This document shows positions 25,810-32,136 of a stretch of 32,136 nucleotides of DNA, one piece after another (position 1 is the stretch's first letter; each line of letters opens with the position of its first letter). Location: contig JABACA010000040.1 in assembly GCA_014237975.1 (NCBI GenBank), positions 1-32,136 of the forward strand. The letters run 5' to 3'. The DNA comes from Mariniblastus sp. (GTDB taxonomy: Bacteria; Planctomycetota; Planctomycetia; Pirellulales; Pirellulaceae). The position numbers were made by a program, and so were the translations under genes. The notes under the pieces were generated by a model, which made no database searches, was not told the DNA's origin, and saw only the letters and a list, made by a program, of their open reading frames with translations.

Positions 25810-26948
25810 GACAAGAGCAAGTGATAAATCAAGACTCAATGGACAGCACCTCCGGTTCCTTTCAATCAAACGCCTTTTCGTCTAACCGAATCAATGGGGA
25901 CAAATCTGAGACCGCCCCGTCCAACAGTATTGCTAAAAACAAGGTCCAATCCAGCCAGCCCAATACACACACGGCTGATACAGAAAATGATCCCAATGTT
26001 CGCTCGTACAACATGAACACGCGTGGCAACGGTCAGGACGGACTGTCACCAACACTGGAAGATGCGGTTCACGGAAACAATCAACGTCTCGAACATATCA
26101 TTCAACGCCTTAATTCTTTTTCAAACCAATTGTTCGAAATCCAAAATCAAATCACTGAACTTGCCAATGGTTCAACCGACAACTCATTGCCAGTTAACGA
26201 CTCCACCGATTGGCAACCTGGTATTGACGGTTCCGACAGACCGGTCCAGCCATTTAATCCCACGGTCGACGATCGGGATGACAACGGCACGTTTCATTCC
26301 TCGAACAAGAAACTGGATGTCTTGTTTGAACGGATCAAGGAAAACATCCCGGAACCCATTACAAAAACCCCTCTTAACGGTGCTCGGGAACGATTAGAGC
26401 CTGACCCCGAAAACCCAACCGGCCGTGTTTGGAATTCCCACAAAACGGATCGCAGTTTTGATGGCTACATGAACCAGTTAATAGAATGTCTGCACAACAT
26501 TTCCACCGAAGATTATCAGACTACCGGAAGTGGCAATGAAGAAATATCGAACATTTGGCTAAATGAATCTACCTTGCAGATGCCCGACGCAGGGCCGTTG
26601 GAACACGGGGAATACGTCCCCTCATCCGTGGCACCCGAAAGCAGCTCCAACCTGATTGCGATGCGTGAATTGGCCAATGCGGCAGGGAGAATCGCAGCCA
26701 AACTCAGCACCAAGCGTCGCAAATTCAACTTCTGGATCCGCTCCATCAGCGGATTAACCGTGGTAGCGGGCTGTTTCATATTACTGGCTGTCAGTAACCA
26801 CCTGGGAGATTCGGCCTTCATTACGGGTGGCAGCTTGATGGTTATCGGTCTCAGCGCCGGCTTTTGGCTGCAACGATCCAGTAATCGAGCCTATCGAAAC
26901 GCGAACAAACGATTGGTCCAACCGAAGCCAAGATCTCCAAGCGATTGA
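25806..26948 (+). CDS. Uncharacterised protein with C-terminal membrane anchor
   Basis: 380 residues with no recognisable family. Residues 1-85 are low-complexity, rich in Ser, Asn, Thr and Asp, and probably disordered. A short helical, coiled-coil-like stretch at about 88-120 (NNQRLEHIIQRLNSFSNQLFEIQNQI) is followed by an acidic linker and a helical region. Two membrane helices lie at about 310-328 and 336-355, with a basic tail of 25 residues. The N-terminal 300 residues therefore probably lie in the cytoplasm with the anchor at the C terminus (inference). The start is uncertain: the ATG at 25806 overlaps a 6-codon upstream frame, and an in-frame ATG at 25839 is possible. Confidence 0.75.
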   Translation: MRQEQVINQDSMDSTSGSFQSNAFSSNRINGDKSETAPSNSIAKNKVQSSQPNTHTADTENDPNVRSYNMNTRGNGQDGLSPTLEDAVHGNNQRLEHIIQRLNSFSNQLFEIQNQITELANGSTDNSLPVNDSTDWQPGIDGSDRPVQPFNPTVDDRDDNGTFHSSNKKLDVLFERIKENIPEPITKTPLNGARERLEPDPENPTGRVWNSHKTDRSFDGYMNQLIECLHNISTEDYQTTGSGNEEISNIWLNESTLQMPDAGPLEHGEYVPSSVAPESSSNLIAMRELANAAGRIAAKLSTKRRKFNFWIRSISGLTVVAGCFILLAVSNHLGDSAFITGGSLMVIGLSAGFWLQRSSNRAYRNANKRLVQPKPRSPSD

Positions 26949-26953
26949 CTGCC

Positions 26954-26983
26954 CATCACTCGTTCTCCGGACAGTGAGTGATG
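26954..26983. terminator. Hairpin between convergent genes
   Basis: CATCACTC and GAGTGATG form a perfect 8-bp stem with a 14-base loop, five bases after the stop of the 25806 gene. No T-run follows on the plus strand, so it may act with Rho or protect the 3' end. The isomerase gene ends 46 bases further on, on the minus strand, so both transcripts could use it. Confidence 0.4.
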
Positions 26984-27028
26984 CATCCGCTCTGTTGTAC
27001 CATTTCTTATGACAACAGGAGGTGCTAT

Positions 27029-28054
27029 CTAAAACCCACGAAACGTTTCGATATCATTAAAATCCGTCAAGTGATATCCAACTTGGGCCTGATCACAAAG
27101 CCTACAAAAAGACCGCAAGGCAACCCCGAATCCATCAGGCCCACTGAAACCACCAAACTGGCCTCCTCCTTTTACATGCGGTTCGAGATCGGCAAACATC
27201 CCGGCAATTCCCCGTCCTGCCAGGCGCCGTGTTAATTCGGGTAAAAAATCCTTCAAGTCTTTCAAAACCTCGAGGTAACCTGAATTCCCCAACTCGACCG
27301 GCACAAAATGCTTCAACGCATCTTCATCGACATGCACAATCCTCTTCAACGGATCCGGATTCCTAAAGTCCTTTACATGGATCCAGCCGAGGCCGGGCTT
27401 CATTGCAAGGTATTGTGAAAAGATCTCTTGCTGGGTATATCCCTGTGAAACAAGATTGCCTCCGTCGAAAATCAAAACCAGCGCGTCGCTATCTACAGCT
27501 CGGTGAATCTCTGCCAACAGCTGGCCATTTTGCCCAACCAGATTCGCCTCGACCTCCAAACCAAACGTCAAACCGCGCGCGTCACACACACGGGCAATCT
27601 CCCTCAAACGCTCTATCACTGCATCCAGATGTTCCTCTGGAACTTCTCCCCTGGGATGGTAAAAGGAAAAACCGCGAATCAACTTTGAACCGAAACGGAT
27701 TGCCAGGTCACACGCTTTGCTGACGTCATTTTCAAGGTACTCTTCGAATGGCAGAAAACGGTTCCGTGTCCCGTCATCCACGTCAAGCAACTTGACTTTT
27801 CCGATCGGAGATCCAATCGAGGAAACCTGCATATGGTATTCGACAAGTTTTTCATTGACGCGATCGATTTCCGCCTCATCCAAATCCATTAGATTCTTGG
27901 TTCCCGACCCGGCATCAATAAATCTCAATGACAAGTGTTGCAGCCCGAGGGCTGCAAAGGCAGAAAACTGCTGGTCCATTGTTTTCTGGTTGGCCGACTC
28001 GTCGGAGAATCCCGAGAGGATCAGGTGTTCGCTTTTCATTTCATGTGTCGCCAT
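27029..28054 (-). CDS. Sugar phosphate isomerase/epimerase (xylose isomerase-like TIM barrel)
   Basis: 341 residues. The order ILSGFSDE, LGLQHLSLRF, FGSKLIRGFSFYHP, GLTFGLEVEAN, LVLIFDGGNLV, LGWIHVKDFR and MFADLEPHVKGGGQF follows the beta strands and metal-site residues of AP-endonuclease-2/xylose-isomerase-like TIM barrels. Likely metal ligands are E in LEVEAN, D in FDGGN, H in IHVKD and E in LEPH. The substrate is unknown; such proteins are abundant in planctomycetes and act in sugar or inositol breakdown. Its ATG overlaps the stop of queF by one base (TGATG), so it is translationally coupled to queF. A start at 28039 is possible. Confidence 0.9.
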   Translation of the reverse strand: MATHEMKSEHLILSGFSDESANQKTMDQQFSAFAALGLQHLSLRFIDAGSGTKNLMDLDEAEIDRVNEKLVEYHMQVSSIGSPIGKVKLLDVDDGTRNRFLPFEEYLENDVSKACDLAIRFGSKLIRGFSFYHPRGEVPEEHLDAVIERLREIARVCDARGLTFGLEVEANLVGQNGQLLAEIHRAVDSDALVLIFDGGNLVSQGYTQQEIFSQYLAMKPGLGWIHVKDFRNPDPLKRIVHVDEDALKHFVPVELGNSGYLEVLKDLKDFLPELTRRLAGRGIAGMFADLEPHVKGGGQFGGFSGPDGFGVALRSFCRLCDQAQVGYHLTDFNDIETFRGF

Positions 28055-28410
28055 CAGGATTTGACGTGTTCAACGACGATTACGGAAGACAATCCGCCGC
28101 GCGGGGTAAATTCAGCAGTCAGAGTAACCCGGCGAGGTTGGACTTTGAGTACGAAATCGTCCAAAATGCTGTTGGTCACATTTTCATAAAAAATACCCTC
28201 GTTACGAAAATTTTGAAGATACAATTTCAGGCTTTTAAGTTCGATGCATTTTTCATCGGGCACATAGCAAAAGGTCATGACCCCGAAATCGGGTTGGCCG
28301 GTTTTCGGACAGACCGAAGTGAACTCGGGGCATTCGATTTCGATGGTGTAATCTCGATCGGGGAACTGATTGTCAAACGTTTCGAGATCCTCACAAAACT
28401 TGGTTGGCAT
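28054..28410 (-). CDS. queF: NADPH-dependent 7-cyano-7-deazaguanine reductase
   Basis: 118 residues, short type-I QueF. It reduces the nitrile preQ0 to the amine preQ1 for queuosine in tRNA. The catalytic Cys34 ([13 protein letters not shown]) and Asp41 correspond to Cys55 and Asp62 of B. subtilis QueF (recalled), and [14 protein letters not shown] is the family NADPH-binding signature. An AGG six bases before the ATG supports the start. It is divergent from queE with 92 bases between the starts and overlaps the downstream isomerase gene by one base. Confidence 0.97.
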   Translation of the reverse strand: MPTKFCEDLETFDNQFPDRDYTIEIECPEFTSVCPKTGQPDFGVMTFCYVPDEKCIELKSLKLYLQNFRNEGIFYENVTNSILDDFVLKVQPRRVTLTAEFTPRGGLSSVIVVEHVKS

Positions 28411-28502
28411 GTTCTACCTTTGCCTAAAAAATTTGAAACGGAGACGATTCAGCCAGGCATCGTGCTCTCAGAAAAACCAGACGCCTATCGGAATCAGTCA
28501 TC

Positions 28503-29189
28503 ATGTTAGTATCTGAAATCTACAGTTCCCGACAAGGTGAAGGACGGTTGACGGGTCAACCAAGTATTTTCATAAGAACTTCTGGATGCAACTTGCGATG
28601 CCATTTTTGCGACACCCCCTTTACATCCTGGGCTCCCGAAGGACGGCACATTTCGATCACGGATCTTTTGGAACAAATATCAAAAATGGCGCCAAAACAT
28701 GTGGTTTTGACAGGTGGTGAACCGATGTTGCCACGGGCCGCTACCAAACTGACCCATCATTTAAACGAGCAGGACTATCATATCACGATCGAAACTTCCG
28801 GCACCGTGATGCGTGACGTTAACTGCGATCTTATGTCGATCAGTCCAAAATTGGCAAATTCGACGCCCAGCCGCAGCAGGGCAGGGGATTGGGCCAGTCG
28901 ACACGAAAACGCCCGCCACCGTCCGGACGTGGTCAATCAGTTAATCTCGCGACACGATTACCAGCTGAAATTCGTGGTCAGCCAGCCGAGCGACCTCGAA
29001 GAAATTGAGCAATATCTGGAACTGTTACCAGGAGTTCATCGTCATCGAGTGTTGCTGATGCCCGAGGGAGTGGAAGCGTCCCAGTTGGCAGAACGTGAAA
29101 CATGGTTGTTGCCCGCATGTGACGAGCATCAATTCACATACTGTCCCAGAATGCATATACATTGGTACGGAAACAAGCGGGGCACCTGA
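28503..29189 (+). CDS. queE: 7-carboxy-7-deazaguanine synthase, radical SAM
   Basis: 228 residues. Converts 6-carboxytetrahydropterin to 7-carboxy-7-deazaguanine. It starts LVSEIYSSRQGEGRLTGQP, like canonical QueE, with the 4Fe-4S ligands C29, C33 and C36 in SGCNLRCHFCDT (CxxxCxxC) and GGEP at 71-74. Substrate-site features include the first QGEG, TIETSGT and MSISPKLANSTPS. It shares a 92-base divergent spacer with queF, so both queuosine steps may respond to the same control region. No preQ1 riboswitch consensus was seen in the spacer. Confidence 0.96.
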   Translation: MLVSEIYSSRQGEGRLTGQPSIFIRTSGCNLRCHFCDTPFTSWAPEGRHISITDLLEQISKMAPKHVVLTGGEPMLPRAATKLTHHLNEQDYHITIETSGTVMRDVNCDLMSISPKLANSTPSRSRAGDWASRHENARHRPDVVNQLISRHDYQLKFVVSQPSDLEEIEQYLELLPGVHRHRVLLMPEGVEASQLAERETWLLPACDEHQFTYCPRMHIHWYGNKRGT

Positions 29190-29336
29190 CGGTATATGCC
29201 CGGCACTCACTGCGTTTCGGAATGTCAGCCGCATGTCAGTCGAGGCGTATCAAACTCTATCCGATTTGATTAAAATTAATGATCGATATTGTTTACCGGC
29301 CGGCAGGGTCAACATCTAACGAGGCAATCCCCGAAT

Positions 29337-30536
29337 ATGCGCAGCCCCTTGTTTCTTCTATTTGTTGTGATCACATTTTGCTGCTGGGGAATTTACGGCC
29401 CTTTGCTTCATATCGGACAAGCGAACATGGGGGCCGATGGACAATTAAGTTCATTACGACCCTTCATTTGCGTTGGCATTGCCTATTTCCTGATCGCTGT
29501 CATTTTCCCGATCTTTGTCTTAACTACAAAAGAAGAGCAGGGACATTGGAGTTTTACCGGATTTGTTTGGTCGTTCATTGCGGGTGCCGTGGGAGCGATC
29601 GGAGCTCTGGGAATCGTTTTGGCATTTAAATTCCACGGGAAGCCGGTTTACGTTATGCCGATCGTTTTTGGTTGTGCTCCGGTTGTGAACACGTTTGTCA
29701 CCATGTGGATGTCTCGGACCGTCAAGAATGCGTCGTTGGTTTTTTATATTGCGGTCGCAACTGTTGCCATTGGTGCGGCTGGCGTATTGACGTTCAAACC
29801 AGCTCCCCCCCAACCAATTGCGCCGGCAACCGAAGCGCCCGCGGAAACCACCAACGAGACGAACGAGAAAAATTCTGCCGACGAGAAAAAACCTGCCGAT
29901 GGTGAAGCAGCAGCAGTCGGGAAAACGAGTCACGAACAGGAAGCCAGCCCAGCCACCGATTCGGGAGCCGAAGACAAGTCCCAGAAGACCAGCCAGGTAA
30001 AACCGGAATCGTCTCAGCTGGTCACCAAGGCAACCGACGTGTTGCTGATCTTTTTATGCCTCGGTGTTTCAGCGATCTGCTGGGGCAGCTATGGTCCAGT
30101 CCTTCACAAGGGGCAAGCGAAAATGGGGGGCAGCCGTTTGCGGCCGTTTCTTTGTGTCGGCATCGCCTATTTCACGATTGCCGTGATTGTTCCCTATTTT
30201 CTGTTGGATGTTTTCCCTGAACCGGGTGGCTGGTGGAATGTTGGTTCTTTTTGGGCATTGTTGGCAGGCGGCGTGGGTGCCGTGGGTGCACTGGGAATTA
30301 TTTACGCCTTCAATTTTGGTGGTAAACCGATCTTTGTGATGCCACTTGTATTCGGTTTTGCTCCCATCGTGAATACATTAACGGAGACCGTGAGCAAAGG
30401 ACTGTTCGCTGAACTTTCCCAGTGGTTCTATTTAAGCATGCTGTTGGTCATCCTGGGTGCGGTTACGGTTCTACTTTGTGCACCGCGAGGGAAACCACTT
30501 GAAAAACAAACCAACTCAGAACCGGCCACAGACTAG
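29337..30536 (+). CDS. Multi-pass transporter-like protein made of two tandem homologous 4-helix halves
   Basis: 399 residues from the ATG at 29337 (a TTG at 29289 adds 16). It falls into two clearly homologous halves, about 1-154 and 233-384, joined by a charged 78-residue linker rich in Glu, Lys, Ala and Thr. Each half has about four membrane helices. Both carry W-G-x-Y-G-P-x-L-H-x-G-Q-A near the start, L-R-P-F-x-C-V-G-I-A-Y-F, then V-G-A-x-G-A-L-G-I, a G-K-P motif and V-F-G-x-A-P-x-V-N-T. This resembles the drug/metabolite transporter fold formed by a duplicated half, but with a soluble linker. The substrate is unknown. It follows queE by 147 bases. Confidence 0.85.
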   Translation: MRSPLFLLFVVITFCCWGIYGPLLHIGQANMGADGQLSSLRPFICVGIAYFLIAVIFPIFVLTTKEEQGHWSFTGFVWSFIAGAVGAIGALGIVLAFKFHGKPVYVMPIVFGCAPVVNTFVTMWMSRTVKNASLVFYIAVATVAIGAAGVLTFKPAPPQPIAPATEAPAETTNETNEKNSADEKKPADGEAAAVGKTSHEQEASPATDSGAEDKSQKTSQVKPESSQLVTKATDVLLIFLCLGVSAICWGSYGPVLHKGQAKMGGSRLRPFLCVGIAYFTIAVIVPYFLLDVFPEPGGWWNVGSFWALLAGGVGAVGALGIIYAFNFGGKPIFVMPLVFGFAPIVNTLTETVSKGLFAELSQWFYLSMLLVILGAVTVLLCAPRGKPLEKQTNSEPATD

Positions 30537-30564
30537 CGTTTGCGGCTTGAAGTCCATTGAATAC

Positions 30565-30568
30565 GGAG
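30565..30568 (+). promoter_or_regulatory. Ribosome binding site favouring the GTG at 30575
   Basis: GGAG lies six bases before the GTG. The alternative TTG (30557) and ATG (30590) have no such element at the right distance. Confidence 0.55.
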
Positions 30569-30574
30569 TTGCTT

Positions 30575-30934
30575 GTGCAAGGCACCATCATGGAAGCGGA
30601 AGAAAGAGTCAGGAAAATCGATGGGCTGCTCAGCCATGTATGGATGGTGCGTACATTCCTGAAACACTCCGAAGAAGCGGAAGAGGACGACGAACTCAAT
30701 GAGGTATTCAGGTCGCTGTACGACTACATGCTCGCCTTGGGCAGCCCATTTAACGCCGGTGAGTATGATAAGTATTTGAAGTTATCAAGGAAGAAGCTGG
30801 GAAAACTCAAAAACGCCACAACATTGTTTCTGGAAATCCAACCCGAAATTTCCTCTCACACCAATTTCCGGATGGCCGCTCAATCGCTCAAACTGGCGGT
30901 CGATCAAATTGTCGAAATCCTCGAAGAAAACTGA
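30575..30934 (+). CDS. Uncharacterised 119-residue alpha-helical protein
   Basis: Almost entirely helical, rich in Leu, Glu and Lys, with HVWMVRTFLKHSEEAEEDDELNEVFRSL in the first half and LKLAVDQIVEILEEN at the end. No signal peptide, membrane helix or cysteine pair is seen. The start is placed at the GTG at 30575 because of GGAG six bases upstream; TTG at 30557 or ATG at 30590 are alternatives. It follows the transporter-like gene by 38 bases and is probably co-transcribed. I cannot name a family. Confidence 0.7.
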   Translation: MQGTIMEAEERVRKIDGLLSHVWMVRTFLKHSEEAEEDDELNEVFRSLYDYMLALGSPFNAGEYDKYLKLSRKKLGKLKNATTLFLEIQPEISSHTNFRMAAQSLKLAVDQIVEILEEN

Positions 30935-30964
30935 ACCCGCCCTTTGTCACAGAGGCCTCGACAG

Positions 30965-32136
30965 TCACTTCTTGGACGAACCAGTCTTGTTTCCCTCAGG
31001 CAACGTGGGCGGCGAAATTTGCCTGCTTATGTCACCCGTAATAACAAGCTGAAGTGGCCGGCTACGAACTTCCGATCCAGCGATGGTTGCGATGGCCTGC
31101 AGCTGGACAGTACCACGCCCAAGTTGGTTCGTGTCGATCTTAAATTCTGCCTTTTCCCCATCGGATTTTGCGAGCCGACGAGTATTAAAGTAGATGGAAA
31201 CCGACTCGGCGTCTGTGGCCTGGACTGACAATTCAAGCGGGCTGCCCACGGGTATTTCCTGCCGGTCACAATTCAGCACGACCGATTGACCAAGATTATC
31301 GATTTCCATCTCGAAGATCTTTGTCGACCGACTCTGGATGGCTCCTCGGCCGATGGCAACCAGCCGCATCTCATGGTAACCATCCGGAATTTTGGTCGTA
31401 TCTAATGTCACATTACCAAAATCCGTGACTTGGCTGAATAAGCGACCATCCATATAAGTCTGAACCGATCCAACTGGCACAGGAGAGTCATCGGTTTCAA
31501 TTTTGTAGCCAACCTTGCCAGACAACCGTTTTGAAAAATCCTGGGAGACGGTCAATTGGGGTGGTGTCTCGAATGGACGACAAAGCGCGTCTCCCAGTAT
31601 CAACAACTGAAACGGTCCTTGCACCGATTGATAAAATGCTTCTGCCAATGAACACCCACGCGCATAATGCACATGAATTCTGGGATGCGGAAATTTCGCT
31701 TGCAGGGCATACGGCTCAACGACCGTGCCGCTCGATCCGGCGGCTCCGTATTCCAGGAAATGGGATGCATTGGTTTGCGAGTTCTTCACACCAAACTTTC
31801 CACCAAAGCTGGTCAAGTGCTCAACGATCGCCCCGGGAATGATTTTACTTTGCGAAGACTTCCAATTTAATTTCCCCACTCCCAGTGTCGCACCGAGGAC
31901 ATTGTCTTTTTTCATCGGCATCACGGTTTCGACAATCTTCCCGGTAAAACCCATGGCCCCAAGCTCGTCAATCGCCGGTTGAAAAGAAGCCATCCGAGTT
32001 GTAGTTCGCACATTCGAAGTTCGAGAAAAGTAGAAAACACCCTGAGGATGTGAGTGGTCTGCCCTGACACTTACCTCCAAATAGTCCAACGCTTCACGTT
32101 CCGACATGCCAAGGCCTCGGGTTACGGCCAACATCG
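30965..32136 (-). CDS. TIGR03790-family secreted protein, C-terminal part (5' end outside window)
   Basis: The reading frame runs off the window end; the first ATG inside is at 32134 (389 residues from there). The stretch SHFLEYGAAGSSGTVVEPY followed by HYARGCSLAEAFYQSV and QLLILGDALCRPF is the hallmark of the TIGR03790 (gingipain/caspase-like fold) proteins common in planctomycetes and related bacteria. After about residue 200 there are Ig-like beta domains (SVQATDAESVSIYFN and similar), then a short basic Pro/Lys tail. Export is expected, but the signal peptide lies outside the window. Proteolytic function is inferred from fold only. Confidence 0.85.
   Translation of the reverse strand, partial: MLAVTRGLGMSEREALDYLEVSVRADHSHPQGVFYFSRTSNVRTTTRMASFQPAIDELGAMGFTGKIVETVMPMKKDNVLGATLGVGKLNWKSSQSKIIPGAIVEHLTSFGGKFGVKNSQTNASHFLEYGAAGSSGTVVEPYALQAKFPHPRIHVHYARGCSLAEAFYQSVQGPFQLLILGDALCRPFETPPQLTVSQDFSKRLSGKVGYKIETDDSPVPVGSVQTYMDGRLFSQVTDFGNVTLDTTKIPDGYHEMRLVAIGRGAIQSRSTKIFEMEIDNLGQSVVLNCDRQEIPVGSPLELSVQATDAESVSIYFNTRRLAKSDGEKAEFKIDTNQLGRGTVQLQAIATIAGSEVRSRPLQLVITGDISRQISPPTLPEGNKTGSSKK

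Noticed and set aside
28411-28502. PreQ1 riboswitch in the queF/queE spacer
   Set aside because: Neither the preQ1-I loop/A-rich tail nor the preQ1-II pattern could be matched by eye on either strand.

Overview
The window looks like ordinary chromosomal DNA of a planctomycete, most probably of the Pirellulaceae type. I infer this from a beta-barrel porin of the BBP2 (OmpL-like) kind, a TIGR03790-type secreted protein, a TatC with a very long periplasmic loop, many small strand-switching transcription units, few strong Shine-Dalgarno sites and moderate GC. No phage, insertion sequence, CRISPR array, rRNA or tRNA was found. Most genes are core metabolism and information processing.

Layout. 1-2665 (+): the end of a membrane protein with a glutamine-amidotransferase-like domain, then an ABC ATPase. 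2758-4576 (-): an outer-membrane porin followed by a P-II protein that lacks the uridylylation tyrosine. 4959-9529 (-): a probable operon read coaE, rho, ribH, nusB, ftsY. 9530-11063: a 1.5 kb gene-poor stretch with hairpins and an intrinsic-terminator-like structure. 11064-13345 (+): a membrane-anchored coiled-coil protein with its own strong terminator, then a cupin protein. 13491-14921 (-): tatC. 15131-17194 (+): manA, an uncharacterised protein and a small lipoprotein. 17279-18394 (-): a class I aminotransferase. 18599-20236 (+): purF. 20421-22433 (-): trpD, a 33-residue very basic protein with its own terminator, and trmB. 22631-23578 (+): a nucleoside hydrolase family protein. 23650-25343 (-): a DksA/TraR-type zinc-finger protein and an HtrA-like protease. 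25806-26948 (+): a C-terminally membrane-anchored protein preceded by a 6-codon reading frame. 27029-28410 (-): queF and an overlapping sugar-phosphate isomerase/epimerase. 28503-30934 (+): queE (divergent from queF), an internally duplicated multi-pass transporter and a small protein. 30965-32136 (-): the C-terminal part of a TIGR03790-type protein that runs off the window.

How the genes fit together. The coaE-to-ftsY block joins coenzyme A and riboflavin synthesis with transcription termination/antitermination (Rho, NusB) and membrane targeting (FtsY). queF and queE are two steps of queuosine/preQ1 synthesis, read divergently from one 92 bp spacer. purF, trpD and the nucleoside hydrolase all handle PRPP or ribosyl compounds but lie in separate transcription units. 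The porin/P-II pair suggests nitrogen-responsive uptake, although no ammonium transporter gene is present in the window.

I did not find a clear new defence or mobile system. The best leads are the duplicated 4-helix transporter, the TatC loop insertion, the tiny basic protein with its own ribosome binding site and terminator, the P-II without Tyr51, and the structured gene-poor region near 10.2-10.35 kb.
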